From: Akkermansia sp.
GTDB lineage: Bacteria; Verrucomicrobiota; Verrucomicrobiia; Verrucomicrobiales; Akkermansiaceae
DNA: 61,281 bases
Assembly (NCBI GenBank): GCA_017435365.1
Contig: JAFSFD010000024.1
Location: 1-61,281, forward strand
Reading direction: 5' to 3'
A program made the translations under genes and the position numbers. Positions 25,456 to 36,334 of the stretch are shown in pieces. A model generated the notes under the pieces. That model was not told the DNA's origin. It made no database searches and worked only from the letters and a program-made list of their open reading frames with translations. Position 1 is the stretch's first letter. The number at the start of each line of letters is the position of its first letter.

Positions 25456-26379
25456 TCAGTGCCGTCTGCGGCGCGCGACCAGGAGCACGAGCGCACCGAG
25501 ACTCAGGGTGGCGGTGGCCGGCTCCGGAATGTAGGAATAGACGTGCACGTAGTCAACGGTCATGGCGACACCGTTGCCGATATCCCCGATTTCCCCCACC
25601 CAGTCGCCCCCCAGCTGCATATCAAGCAGCAGGTAGTAGGGGTTGTTCTCCTTGTTGAAAGGCCAGTTGGGGTTGTTGGCTTCCGTGTACCTGGTCATGG
25701 TGGCATCTCCATCCATGTAGAAGGTGAGGGCCTCCGGTGTCCATTCCACGCCGTAGGTGTGGAATGCGGCTTTGTCCTCAACCGAGGTGAAATAGGCGGT
25801 GCTGCCGCCGCTGGCATTCACCGTGCCGGCGCTGGTCTTGTTGCCGCTGGCGTTGTTGTAGTGCAGGGTCTGGTGCACGATGCCTTCGTAGTTGAGGTGC
25901 TCCATGATATCGATTTCTCCGGTCTGCGGCCAGGGGCCGTTGGTGGGCATCATCCAGATGGCCGGCCAGGCGCCCGGTGCGCAGTCGAATTTGGCGCGCA
26001 CTTCCACATAGCCGTACTGGAAGGTGAAGGTCTTGTTGGTAAAAATACCGCCGCAGGCGTAGGTGTCGTTTGCGCCGGTCGGGTCGCTCTGGCTGGTGTA
26101 GTCGCCGTATTTGCCCCAGAGCGATACGGTGCCATCGCCATTCATGGTGACAAGCTCATCGTCGCGCGATTGGTACTTGCGCCAGTCGGAGACGCCCCAG
26201 GAAACGTAATCTATCTTGTTCCATTTACTCGTGTCGAGCACGTTGCCATCGAAATCATCACTGAAGACGAGGCCCCAGTCCGGGTTTTGGGCTTGCCAGC
26301 CGGTATAATCATCGGCCAGGGTGGCGGGAGCCAGCAGCAGGGCTGCGAGGGTGGTGAAGAGTTTGTGCGAAGCGGTCAT
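25456..26379 (-). CDS. Secreted GH16 beta-glucanase-like enzyme with PEP-CTERM tail
   Basis: 307 residues. Signal peptide 1-22; GH16 jelly-roll domain about 30-280 with the catalytic motif GEIDIMEH (Glu155 nucleophile, Asp157, Glu160 acid/base). It probably cuts beta-1,3 or mixed-linkage glucans or a galactan; GH16 specificity is broad. The last 25 residues are a PEP-CTERM sorting tail: IPEPATATLS, a hydrophobic segment, then ARRRRH, expected to be processed by an exosortase and displayed or exported. The exosortase is outside the window. Confidence 0.88.
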   Translation of the reverse strand: MTASHKLFTTLAALLLAPATLADDYTGWQAQNPDWGLVFSDDFDGNVLDTSKWNKIDYVSWGVSDWRKYQSRDDELVTMNGDGTVSLWGKYGDYTSQSDPTGANDTYACGGIFTNKTFTFQYGYVEVRAKFDCAPGAWPAIWMMPTNGPWPQTGEIDIMEHLNYEGIVHQTLHYNNASGNKTSAGTVNASGGSTAYFTSVEDKAAFHTYGVEWTPEALTFYMDGDATMTRYTEANNPNWPFNKENNPYYLLLDMQLGGDWVGEIGDIGNGVAMTVDYVHVYSYIPEPATATLSLGALVLLVARRRRH

Positions 26380-26397
26380 GTAGGTGTGCGTGGTTGT

Positions 26398-26426
26398 TGC
26401 ATATCCTGTTTATACCATTTCTGCAA
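26398..26426 (-). promoter_or_regulatory. Possible promoter of the GH16 gene
   Basis: TTGCAG-N17-TATGCA, leader about 11 bases. A rival pairing TTGCGG-N15-TATAAA overlaps it just upstream. Confidence 0.4.
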
Positions 26427-26472
26427 CTCCCGCAACCTAACTCGGTAATTGTTGTATTGTGTTTCGTCTAAC

Positions 26473-27804
26473 TCACCTGGACAGGGCGAAAATGCGCTTG
26501 TCGGGCAGGTAGTAGTAGCGGTCTGTCCTGAACCCGTTTTCTTCACCTTTGAGGGTATACCGGACCACGATGTTCCGGTAGCCATCGCCGTTGGAATCTT
26601 CGAGTGTCATCTGTGCCCAGAAGCCTTCAAAAATAGTGCCGTCATCGTGGGAATCGTAGCAGCGGATGCGGGCTCCGGGCACCTCGATGAAGGCATTTCC
26701 CTTGCCGGTGTGGTGGTAGGTATAGGGGATGCGCGCTCCTTTCTGCTCGATGATTCCTACCATGTCGGCGTCGGCTGCCTCCGGATTGGCTGCCTGTAAC
26801 TTATGCGTGAGGTCGCTTTCATCTGCCTTCAGGGAGATGGGCAATTCTGCGGCGCATAACCCGCCGTGTTCCCGCATGAGCCGAATGGTTGCGGCATCTG
26901 CAGAATCCGCAAAATCGAGCGGCGTGTATCCTGCTGCATCAAGCGGGTTGACCTCGGCTCCGGCCTCCAGCAGAATCCTCACGCATTCAGTTTCATCCGC
27001 CATGCAGGCGTGATGGAGAGCCAGCCGGTTATCGTGAAAAACGGACGAGCAGGCATGGACATCAGCTCCATTTTCCAGAAGATAGCGCAGGAATTCGGGA
27101 TTCCCTTCGTTTATCGCGATGTGTGCCGGGGGATGCTGGAAGCGGGGCGCATAGTCCAGCCTTGCGCCATGTTGCAGCAGCAGGGGTAATAAATGACGGT
27201 TCCGCTTATCCAGGCAGCTTTCAACGGGTATGTCGCCGAAAACCCCGCGTTCATTTGGATTCCATCCATTCTCCAGCATGTAGGTGACCACCGCTATCTG
27301 TTCCTCCTGGTTCCGGAACTGGGCCGGATTGTTGTTGCAGAAGATAATGAGGTCCCGGCTATCCTTAGCCCTTACAAACAGGGAGATGCAATCAGCACTG
27401 AGAAAATGACCGTTTTTCAGGCAATCCCGCAGCGCCTGCTTGCCGTAGGGGTGGAAATCAAAGAGTATAAATAAAACAAGGAAAGCAGAGAATACCGGAA
27501 AAATGGACTGATGAGCTGTTTTAGCAGGTGGAACCGGAGGCAATTCTCCCGGCAACTGAAAGGTGCCGGGGCGCGATTTCCTCCAGTCACTATCCGGCTG
27601 CGGCTTGTCGAAGCCCCAGAAACGGAACAGCTGCGCCGCCACATAAATGGCTGCAGCAAATACCAGGATGCTGCCCAGCAGAATCACCACATTGAGCCAG
27701 AGCGGCGGGAAGGGGTAGCATGCACTGCATTTGCCCATCAGCAGCCCCGGCCATATAAAGGCCAGGGCAATGGCGTAGACAATGAGGAAAAGAATGCGTT
27801 TCAT
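26473..27804 (-). CDS. Membrane-anchored ankyrin-repeat protein
   Basis: 443 residues from ATG 27804. Two or three hydrophobic segments in the first 140 residues (MKRILFLIVYAIALAFIWPG and a second near 35-60) precede a soluble part with about four ankyrin repeats (ALHHACMADETECVRILLEA, GYTPLDFADSADAATIRLM). The final 90 residues (KGNAFIEVPGARIRCYDSHD onward) look like a separate beta-rich domain I do not recognise. It starts 5 bases after the preceding ankyrin gene and shares its transcript. Partner and role unknown. Confidence 0.7.
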   Translation of the reverse strand: MKRILFLIVYAIALAFIWPGLLMGKCSACYPFPPLWLNVVILLGSILVFAAAIYVAAQLFRFWGFDKPQPDSDWRKSRPGTFQLPGELPPVPPAKTAHQSIFPVFSAFLVLFILFDFHPYGKQALRDCLKNGHFLSADCISLFVRAKDSRDLIIFCNNNPAQFRNQEEQIAVVTYMLENGWNPNERGVFGDIPVESCLDKRNRHLLPLLLQHGARLDYAPRFQHPPAHIAINEGNPEFLRYLLENGADVHACSSVFHDNRLALHHACMADETECVRILLEAGAEVNPLDAAGYTPLDFADSADAATIRLMREHGGLCAAELPISLKADESDLTHKLQAANPEAADADMVGIIEQKGARIPYTYHHTGKGNAFIEVPGARIRCYDSHDDGTIFEGFWAQMTLEDSNGDGYRNIVVRYTLKGEENGFRTDRYYYLPDKRIFALSR

Positions 27805-27808
27805 GAGG

Positions 27809-28951
27809 TCAGTAGCAGTCCATGTGTACTCGCCACTCTTCTTTGGCGGGGTTGTAGAAGAAATAGTAACTGCCGCAGTCACCGATTTCCAGCCCGGCAT
27901 TGTCATCGGAGCTGATTTGCATCACATAGGCATAGCCCTCGGGAATATCCGGTGCACCCTGGGCGTAGGTGGGGTAACCGCCCAGCTTGTGTGTTTCGTA
28001 GATGTTCTCGCGCATGTCTTCCTGGTAATCCAGATTCTGGTGAATCTCGAACTCACAGACCTCATTCCACAGCTCATCGCTGCCGCCGCAATCCGGCCAC
28101 TTAGGCATGTCATGTACCAATTCGGGGGAGAGAACGCAGGGTGCCAGCTCGCCGGATTCATAATCGCAGGGCTCCAGCCCCTCTGTGCCGGCATAGCTGC
28201 GGATAACGCAGCCCAATTTGGGTTCCTCGTCTGGGTCCGTAGCCCAGGCTTCCCGTGGAGCGAAGATGGTGATGAGTTCCAGCTTTTTGAACGGGGCAGG
28301 GACATACGGTATATCGCGCAAGAAGATGGTAGCCAGCGGCTCCAGCGGGGTGCCTTCTGCGTCCATGGGGCGTTCCTCACCGGGCTTCTGCCAGGTCACT
28401 CGCCCCAGCCAGCTTTGCGTGCCTGCGGGGGCCTCTAGTGCCGCCTTGCTGCGGAGAATGACAGCCTCCCGGCTCAGCTTCTGCTTCAGTTCAACGCGCG
28501 TCATCGTCGGGCCGTCCGGCACATCGATACCATGCGCCCGCATGCCTTCCTTCAGCAGGCTTCGGCATTCGGCGTCCTCTTTGCATCTTATATAATGAAG
28601 AGGGATGCTTCCTTTATTATCCGGTATCGAAGGGTTAGCCCCAGCCTCCAGAAGAATGCGCACTGCCTTCGTGTTGGCCATGCCGGCAGCCCAGTGGAGG
28701 GGTGTCATGCCGTTCTCATCACGTTGATTTACATCTGCACCAGCATCGAGGAGTACCTTCATGCACTTGAGCGCGTTCTTAAATGCGGCCCTAGACAGAA
28801 GCCCTTTCCCCTTTTTATTGATCGAATCGATGGGTAACACTGCTTTTCGAAATAAACCGGACTTGAGCATCTTGCGCAGGGTAGAAGACTTATCGTCAGC
28901 GAATATATTGTCCAGCTGCTCAATCTGTTGTTCTGTGAGTACGGGGAGCAT
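27809..28951 (-). CDS. Ankyrin-repeat protein with YwqG-like (DUF1963) domain
   Basis: 380 residues, no signal peptide. Residues 50-150 hold about three ankyrin repeats (AAFKNALKCMKVLLDAGADV, GMTPLHWAAGMANTKAVRIL). The C-terminal 200 residues match the DUF1963/YwqG pattern: IFAPREAW, HKLGGYPTYAQG, YAYVMQISSDDNAGLEIGDC, YYFFYNPAKEEWRVHMDCY. YwqG-like proteins often sit among polymorphic toxin and immunity genes, but no toxin is seen here. First gene of a two-gene ankyrin operon. Confidence 0.75.
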   Translation of the reverse strand: MLPVLTEQQIEQLDNIFADDKSSTLRKMLKSGLFRKAVLPIDSINKKGKGLLSRAAFKNALKCMKVLLDAGADVNQRDENGMTPLHWAAGMANTKAVRILLEAGANPSIPDNKGSIPLHYIRCKEDAECRSLLKEGMRAHGIDVPDGPTMTRVELKQKLSREAVILRSKAALEAPAGTQSWLGRVTWQKPGEERPMDAEGTPLEPLATIFLRDIPYVPAPFKKLELITIFAPREAWATDPDEEPKLGCVIRSYAGTEGLEPCDYESGELAPCVLSPELVHDMPKWPDCGGSDELWNEVCEFEIHQNLDYQEDMRENIYETHKLGGYPTYAQGAPDIPEGYAYVMQISSDDNAGLEIGDCGSYYFFYNPAKEEWRVHMDCY

Positions 28952-28974
28952 GGCAAAAATGGCGTGTCAGGTGC

Positions 28975-29003
28975 ATTATATAGTGTTCAGGATAGGGAAT
29001 CAA
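28975..29003 (-). promoter_or_regulatory. Promoter of ankyrin operon
   Basis: TTGATT-N17-TATAAT with a perfect -10; leader about 16 bases. Confidence 0.75.
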
Positions 29004-29042
29004 GGAGAATATGGCATTATTCATCCTTGGGGCTTGATTTAC

Positions 29043-29070
29043 TTGACACCAGATGCGGATGTGTTACTAT
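29043..29070 (+). promoter_or_regulatory. Promoter of lipoprotein gene at 29080
   Basis: TTGACA-N16-TACTAT; nine bases to the ATG at 29080. The frame opens earlier at 29053, but that codon lies in the promoter spacer. Confidence 0.7.
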
Positions 29071-29079
29071 GCTGAGTGT

Positions 29080-29658
29080 ATGTTGACCCTGCGTAATCTT
29101 GTGATGCTGTCGACCTTGTTGCTGGTATCATGCACTAATTTCTGCCAGAATGTGGCCGATTTGAGCGCTGTGTATCAGGGGGTACTCGTTCTGGAACCCG
29201 GCACCTGCTATCGATATGGCGGCAAGATGTATGCCAAGGGACAGCGAGCGCTCTTTCAACGTACGTATGTGGACCATCCTTATGCTATCGCCAAACCATC
29301 CCCTTCCCGTTATAAGCTCATTGATGTAGGCGAGGGGGAAATTGTGTACCATGAGATTATTTTGAATGAAGACCGACGGGTGGAGTTTCCCAGTCATGGA
29401 AACTGGCAGTCCCTGCCGATAAAGAGCTCTATGGCTAGCCCCTTGGAAGAGGAGATTGGCAAGGTGCAGGATGTTGATTCGTTCTCCCGGGAACTGACCC
29501 CGCATGCCCTGTATGCCTATCCGCTGGCAGGAGCCACGCTGGTGTGTGTGGATGTCCCTCTGAATCTGGCTACCATTGTACTGGCGCCGCCCATGATTGC
29601 CGGTGCGATTATTTACAGCGTCTCGAGTGACGCCGTGCGGCAGAAAGCGAATGATTGA
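29080..29658 (+). CDS. Lipoprotein, paralogue of 58753-59361
   Basis: 192 residues from ATG 29080. A short signal sequence with lipobox LLVSC (Cys18). Residues about 145-190 carry a motif AYPLAGATLVCVDVPLNLAT followed by a hydrophobic stretch; the lipoprotein at 58753 has AYPLAGASFVVVDVP in the same place. The middle contains YAKGQRALFQRTYVDHPYAI, with a counterpart YARGRTGTYERRGNPLWAWA in the paralogue. Not a family I recognise. The C-terminal hydrophobic part may insert in a membrane. Converges with the RAYT gene. Confidence 0.7.
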   Translation: MLTLRNLVMLSTLLLVSCTNFCQNVADLSAVYQGVLVLEPGTCYRYGGKMYAKGQRALFQRTYVDHPYAIAKPSPSRYKLIDVGEGEIVYHEIILNEDRRVEFPSHGNWQSLPIKSSMASPLEEEIGKVQDVDSFSRELTPHALYAYPLAGATLVCVDVPLNLATIVLAPPMIAGAIIYSVSSDAVRQKAND

Positions 29659-29660
29659 AA

Positions 29661-29686
29661 TAGGGACTGAAGTCCCTCCTCGGACA
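29661..29686. repeat. Single REP palindrome after the RAYT gene
   Basis: GGGACTGAAGTCCC followed by TCCTCGGACAG, a half-element of the REP family, between the stop codons of two converging genes. It may serve as the only termination signal here. Confidence 0.75.
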
Positions 29687-29694
29687 GTATAGAT

Positions 29695-30645
29695 TCATTT
29701 GTCCTGCGTCAGGGATGCGAGCATGGTGGCGAGCATTCCGTTGGGGGTGATGTCGCCCACCCAGATTTCTGATGCGTGACGCAGAACGTACTCGTTGCTC
29801 CAGGTTGCGACTTTTTTATTCAACCGGGAGCCGGAGGGCTGCGGCGAGAGGAATAAGAGCCGGTTTTCTATCAATGCTTGGTGCTGCTCTGCAGAAAGCT
29901 CCGTTGGAATGCCTTGGGGGCATACGTGGATGATAGGTCGCTTTTTTGCCAATGCCCGGCAGAGGATTTCACGTTCCTGCGGGCTCGTGAAGGTGGAGAT
30001 GAGCGCCATTTCCTGGGTGGTCGGGACTGAAGTCCCGTGCCCCGAAAGAGAAATGCGACGTAGAGTCAGATTTGTTGCGCTGTATCCCTGAGATGCTACG
30101 CAAGCACGTTTGGGAAGACTCAGGAGCGACTCGTTGCCCAACATGTATCTGGTTACTTCACCCCAACGGTCACGCGTCCATCTCTTCGGGTTGCTGCGTA
30201 TGTATCGCTCGTAATGTAGAAGCTCAGCTGCGCTGGAAATCAAGTCTTCCCAGTAGTCGATTTGCCACAGATGACCGCCTATATCGGGAACTTTTCCGGC
30301 TCCTTTGAGCTTGCCGTAAAGGAATGTGGTGACTCCTTTGAAGCGCCCGACGAGAAAGCCCAGGTGGTTCTTTTTGTTGGTCGGCCGTTCATAGATGATA
30401 AAAATTGCGTGAAGGTGATTTGGCATCACTACATATTCACCCAGTTCCAGCTCGGGATATTTTTGCGGCAAGGCTGTAAGCTCATCTCGCACACTTTTTC
30501 CAAGCTCGTTCAGTACACATTGCTCCCCTACAACCGTTCCCAGAATGCAACGATTATGCTCAACCTGCATGGTCACGAAGAAACGGCCCATGCTGTAATT
30601 TATATTCTTGCTGCGCAGGTGCTTGTAAATACGCCGTCCGTTCAT
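29695..30645 (-). CDS. REP-associated tyrosine transposase (RAYT) with DprA-like C-terminal domain
   Basis: 316 residues. Residues 1-160 form a Y1/HUH transposase domain: FFVTMQVEHNRCIL, the metal-binding HxH in MPNHLHAIFII, and the YIRSNPKRW helix typical of RAYTs. From LPKRACVASQG onward (about 190-316) the chain looks like a DprA/SLOG Rossmann domain (MALISTFTSPQEREILCRAL, RPIIHVCPQGIP, ASEIWVGDITPNGML). A REP palindrome lies in frame in this part and encodes SGHGTSVP. RAYTs cut and join REP single strands; the second domain may bind DNA or nucleotide. No promoter seen; it follows the atp terminator. Confidence 0.85.
   Translation of the reverse strand: MNGRRIYKHLRSKNINYSMGRFFVTMQVEHNRCILGTVVGEQCVLNELGKSVRDELTALPQKYPELELGEYVVMPNHLHAIFIIYERPTNKKNHLGFLVGRFKGVTTFLYGKLKGAGKVPDIGGHLWQIDYWEDLISSAAELLHYERYIRSNPKRWTRDRWGEVTRYMLGNESLLSLPKRACVASQGYSATNLTLRRISLSGHGTSVPTTQEMALISTFTSPQEREILCRALAKKRPIIHVCPQGIPTELSAEQHQALIENRLLFLSPQPSGSRLNKKVATWSNEYVLRHASEIWVGDITPNGMLATMLASLTQDK
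30021..30044. repeat. REP palindrome inside the RAYT coding sequence
   Basis: TCGGGACTGAAGTCCCGTGC followed by CCCGA lies in frame within the RAYT gene and matches the REP half-elements elsewhere in the window over about 19 bases. Confidence 0.85.
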
Positions 30646-30650
30646 TTCGA

Positions 30651-30671
30651 GGCACGGGACTTCAGTCCCGA
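30651..30671. repeat. REP palindrome just before the RAYT start
   Basis: GGCACGGGACTTCAGTCCCG (30651-30670) ends the REP unit six bases upstream of the RAYT ATG. Confidence 0.8.
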
Positions 30672-30672
30672 A

Positions 30673-30702
30673 TAAAAAAAGCCCCGCAGGATTGCGGGGC
30701 TT
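30673..30702 (-). terminator. Terminator of the atp operon
   Basis: AAGCCCCGCA and TGCGGGGCTT pair perfectly over 10 bp with a 4-base loop, followed on the minus strand by a T run. Confidence 0.9.
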
Positions 30703-30714
30703 GGTAAAAAGAAA

Positions 30715-31125
30715 TCAGATGCGTCGTTTCTTTCGGAAATCGAGCATGGCGAGCTGTTTGGAGATGGCCGCTTCGAGCTTGGCCTGTTCCTCGCGGTCGA
30801 GCACGGAGGCGCCGTCGCGGAAGGCGGCCTGGGCGCGTTCGAGCGCGCGCTCTACGCTGGTGGAGTCGATTTCATCCACCGTGAGGGCGGTGTCGGTCAC
30901 CAGGAGCACATCGTCCTTATCCACCTGCAGGAACCCGCCACCCACGAAGAGACTCTGCGGAGCCTGACCGGGGCAGGTGTAGGTGAGTTCACCATTGGCC
31001 ACGGAGGTGATGATAGAAGCGTGCCCGGGCAGCACCTCCATCTCACCCGTGGAGGCAGGCAGACGGATGGCCGTTACCTCCGCCTCGAGGGCGGTGCGCA
31101 TGGGGGTGATGATTTTGAATTGCAT
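30715..31125 (-). CDS. atpC: ATP synthase epsilon subunit
   Basis: 136 residues from ATG 31125 (an ATG two codons earlier at 31131 is equally possible). N-terminal beta-sandwich (MQFKIITPMRTALEAEVTAI, MEVLPGHASIITSV, LFVGGGFLQVDKDDVLLV) and a C-terminal two-helix arm (RALERAQAAFRD onward). Part of the F1 central stalk and inhibitor of hydrolysis. Last gene of the operon, 8-14 bases from atpD. Confidence 0.93.
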   Translation of the reverse strand: MQFKIITPMRTALEAEVTAIRLPASTGEMEVLPGHASIITSVANGELTYTCPGQAPQSLFVGGGFLQVDKDDVLLVTDTALTVDEIDSTSVERALERAQAAFRDGASVLDREEQAKLEAAISKQLAMLDFRKKRRI

Positions 31126-31139
31126 GGGCATGGGTGGAA

Positions 31140-33453
<2,314 letters not shown>

Positions 33454-33457
33454 GTTG

Positions 33458-34999
33458 TTACTTCTTCAGGCGGGATTTGAAAGCGGTCATGAAGTCCTTG
33501 AGGGCAGCGTCGATTTCCGGCGTCAGGGACTTCTCGGCTTCGATGCGGGTGAGCAGCTCGGCCCCGTTCACGCTGGCTTCTTCCTCCAGCTGGCGGCGCA
33601 CGGCCTGAATCTGCTCCACGGCCACATCATCGAGGAAGCCGCGCTGGATGGCATAGAGGTTGATGACCTCGATACCCAGGCTCTTGGGCTCGTACTGGCC
33701 CTGCTTGAAGAGCTCCACGATGCGGCGACCTCGCTCCAGCTTGGCCTTGGTGGCGGCGTCCAGGTCGGAGCCGAACTGGGCGAATGCCTGGAGTTCTTCG
33801 AACTGGGCAAGGTCGAGCTTCACGGAACCGGCCAGCTTCTTCACAATCTGGGTCTGGGCGCTGGAACCCACGCGGGACACGGAGATACCCACGTTGATAG
33901 CCGGGCGCACACCCTGGTAGAAGAGGTCGGTATCCAGGAAAATCTGGCCGTCGGTAATGGAAATCACATTCGTGGGAATGTAGGCGGACACGTCACCGGC
34001 CTGGGTCTCGATGATGGGCAGGGCGGTGAGGGAACCACCTTTACGTCCACCTTCGCTGTTGATGCGGGCAGCGCGCTCCAGCAGGCGGGAGTGCAGGTAG
34101 AACACGTCGCCGGGGTAGGCTTCGCGGCCGGAGGGACGGCGCAGGATGAGGGACACCTGGCGGTAGGCCACGGCGTGCTTGGAGAGGTCATCGTACACGA
34201 TGAGGGCATCCTGACCCTGGTCCATGAAGTACTCACCCATGGCGCAGCCGGCATAGGGGGCGAGGTACTGCATGGCGGCGCTGTCGGAGGCGGAGGCCAC
34301 CACCACGATGCTGTATTCCATGGCGCCGGCTTCCTCAAGCTTGGCGACCAGGCGGGACACGGTGGCGCGCTTCTGACCCACGGCCACGTAGATGCTGTAG
34401 AGCGGGCGGTGGCCCGGCAACTTGCCCTGTTCGGCCAGCTTGTTCTGCTGGGCCTGGGCAATCATGGTATCGGTGGCGATGGTGGTCTTGCCGGTGGAGC
34501 GGTCGCCGATGATGAGCTCGCGCTGACCGCGGCCAATCGGAATCATGGCGTCGATGGGCAGAATGCCGGTCTGCACCGGCTGGTTCACACCCTGGCGGGA
34601 GATGATACCGGAAGCAATCTTTTCCACGGGGTAATAGGTGGCCGCCTGAATCGGGCCCTTGCCATCCAGCGGGTTACCCAGGGTATCCACCACGCGGCCG
34701 AGCAGCCCGGGACCCACCGGCACCTGGAGCAGTCGCCCCGTGGTCTTGCAGGTGTCGCCTTCCTTCAGGGAAGCGGCGTTGCCGATAAGCACGGCGCCCA
34801 CTTCATGCTCTTCCAGGTTCATGGCGAGGCCCATCACGCCGCCGGGGAATTCAATCATCTCATTGAGCATGGCGTTGCTCAGGCCCTCGATGTGGGCCAC
34901 GCCATCGCCGATGGCTTTGATGGTGCCCACGTTCTCGCTGACGGAGGCGGTGGAGATGTTGCGAATCTGTGCTTCGAGTTCTTGTACGATGTTGCTCAT
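33458..34999 (-). CDS. atpA: ATP synthase alpha subunit
   Basis: 513 residues. Non-catalytic nucleotide-binding F1 subunit: Walker [31 protein letters not shown], and the [13 protein letters not shown] motif. Normal length and order. Twelve bases behind atpH. Confidence 0.98.
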   Translation of the reverse strand: MSNIVQELEAQIRNISTASVSENVGTIKAIGDGVAHIEGLSNAMLNEMIEFPGGVMGLAMNLEEHEVGAVLIGNAASLKEGDTCKTTGRLLQVPVGPGLLGRVVDTLGNPLDGKGPIQAATYYPVEKIASGIISRQGVNQPVQTGILPIDAMIPIGRGQRELIIGDRSTGKTTIATDTMIAQAQQNKLAEQGKLPGHRPLYSIYVAVGQKRATVSRLVAKLEEAGAMEYSIVVVASASDSAAMQYLAPYAGCAMGEYFMDQGQDALIVYDDLSKHAVAYRQVSLILRRPSGREAYPGDVFYLHSRLLERAARINSEGGRKGGSLTALPIIETQAGDVSAYIPTNVISITDGQIFLDTDLFYQGVRPAINVGISVSRVGSSAQTQIVKKLAGSVKLDLAQFEELQAFAQFGSDLDAATKAKLERGRRIVELFKQGQYEPKSLGIEVINLYAIQRGFLDDVAVEQIQAVRRQLEEEASVNGAELLTRIEAEKSLTPEIDAALKDFMTAFKSRLKK

Positions 35000-35011
35000 A
35001 CCGTGGTGTGT

Positions 35012-35404
35012 TTAGAGAGTTTTGGTAAGTTGTTCAATGCGGGTGCGGACTGAGGCGTCCGTCACGTTGTCGCCCACCTTCACGGTGAGCCCGGCGATAA
35101 GGGAGGAATCCACCTGCCATTCGTAGTTCAGTCCGGCTTGACGGGCGTTCAATTTTGCCTGGATGGCGGTCTGCTCAGCCTCGGTCAGCGGGACGGCGCT
35201 GGTGATGGTGGCGGTGTGGGCGGCGCGCTCCAGTCGCACCAGCTCGGTGAAGGCGGTGAGCAGGGCCAGGTAGTTGCGCGGCTTGTCCGCGGCAATCTTG
35301 TCGGCCACCTGGCGCACGATAGCTTCATCCATCAGCCCGTCGGCGCCGATGCAGAGCCGCATGAGGCGGCGCGCCTGCGCTTGTACTTCTTTACTGATTT
35401 TCAT
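35012..35404 (-). CDS. atpH: ATP synthase delta subunit, short form
   Basis: 130 residues against about 175-180 in most bacteria. The C-terminal OSCP features are present (ITSAVPLTEAEQTAIQAKL, VDSSLIAGLTVKVGDNVTDA, SVRTRIEQL). The N-terminal six-helix domain that binds the top of F1 seems cut down to about 60 residues. The start at MKISKEVQAQA is well placed 15 bases after atpF, so the shortness is probably genuine. Confidence 0.88.
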   Translation of the reverse strand: MKISKEVQAQARRLMRLCIGADGLMDEAIVRQVADKIAADKPRNYLALLTAFTELVRLERAAHTATITSAVPLTEAEQTAIQAKLNARQAGLNYEWQVDSSLIAGLTVKVGDNVTDASVRTRIEQLTKTL

Positions 35405-35419
35405 GGCTGCGCGGCAGAA

Positions 35420-35932
35420 TTAGAGGGACTTGATGGCTTCATCGTTGATGGCGCGGTGGTCGGCATCGCTCAGCACCTTCCCGGTCACGCGGGTAGTGAC
35501 TTCGGCCACCAGACGGGCGAACTCGCCTTTCAGCGCATCCTTTTCGCGCTGGGTGTCCATCTCGGCCTGCTTGTGGGCATTTTCGATGACGGCCTGGGCT
35601 TCGGCGCTGGCCTTGGCGGAGAGGTCGGCCTGCAGGCGGGCGGCAGTCTGGCGGGCCTGCTCGACCTCCTTCTTGCCGGTTTCGCGGGCTTCGTCGAGAA
35701 TCTTCTCGCCGGTCACCTTCACATCGGCCAGTTCCTGCTGGCTGCGGGCGTGCATTTCCTCGCCCTCCTGGATGCGCTGGCGGCGTTCCTCCAGCTGCTT
35801 GAAGATGGGCTTGATGCCGAAGCACACCACGATGGCGGCCAGGATGCAGAAAGCAATGAGGTGAGCAATGAACGCATCGGTGTGCAGACCGAAATTAGTG
35901 ACCAGGTCCTGAATATCAGCGGCAAGAATCAT
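35420..35932 (-). CDS. atpF: ATP synthase b subunit
   Basis: 170 residues. One N-terminal membrane helix (FIAHLIAFCILAAIVVCFGIK), then a long charged coiled coil (QLEERRQRIQEGEEMHARSQ and on) forming the peripheral stalk. Only one b gene is present, so the stalk should be a homodimer. Confidence 0.93.
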   Translation of the reverse strand: MILAADIQDLVTNFGLHTDAFIAHLIAFCILAAIVVCFGIKPIFKQLEERRQRIQEGEEMHARSQQELADVKVTGEKILDEARETGKKEVEQARQTAARLQADLSAKASAEAQAVIENAHKQAEMDTQREKDALKGEFARLVAEVTTRVTGKVLSDADHRAINDEAIKSL

Positions 35933-36042
35933 GGTTGTGAGTTGCTTTGGTTAAAGACGGAGATTTTTTTGAGAATGGGGGAAAGGGGAAGGGGCATACC
36001 GTTTGCTTGAATGGCCCGGCATGCCCGCGGGCGTAGCATTGC

Positions 36043-36246
36043 TTAGCCCATGAAGATGGCCACGAAGGCCACACCTTCCACAAGGGCGGCCAGAATGATG
36101 GAGATGGTCAGCACCTGACCGGAAGCACCGGGGTTGCGGCCGGTGGATTCAGCGGCCTTCATACCGATGAGACCAATGCCGAGACCGGCACCGATAACAG
36201 CCATGCCGGACTTGATAGCGGCGGTGGCAAGAGCGGGGAGCATCAT
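36043..36246 (-). CDS. atpE: ATP synthase c subunit, proton type
   Basis: 67 residues, two membrane helices joined by GRNPGASGQ. The ion-binding carboxylate is Glu57 in ALVEGVAF. The glutamine and serine that mark sodium-binding c rings (as in Ilyobacter) are replaced: Ile24 in GLGIGLIG and Gly58 after the glutamate. A proton-driven enzyme is therefore inferred. Confidence 0.93.
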   Translation of the reverse strand: MMLPALATAAIKSGMAVIGAGLGIGLIGMKAAESTGRNPGASGQVLTISIILAALVEGVAFVAIFMG

Positions 36247-36285
36247 TGTTGTTGTTTTTCTATTGTTTGTTGTTTATTGGTGAAA

Positions 36286-36323
36286 CCCGCAGCGTCACGC
36301 TTTGCTTCATGATCCGCTGCGGG
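36286..36323 (-). other. Hairpin between atpB and atpE
   Basis: CCCGCAGCG (36286-36294) pairs with CGCTGCGGG (36315-36323) in the 88-base gap; no T tract, so probably RNA processing or stability rather than termination. Confidence 0.5.
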
Positions 36324-36334
36324 AAAATGGTCGT

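Noticed and set aside
36043..36246. Sodium-driven ATP synthase
   Set aside because: The c subunit lacks the glutamine and serine ligands of sodium-type rings (Ile24, Gly58 instead).
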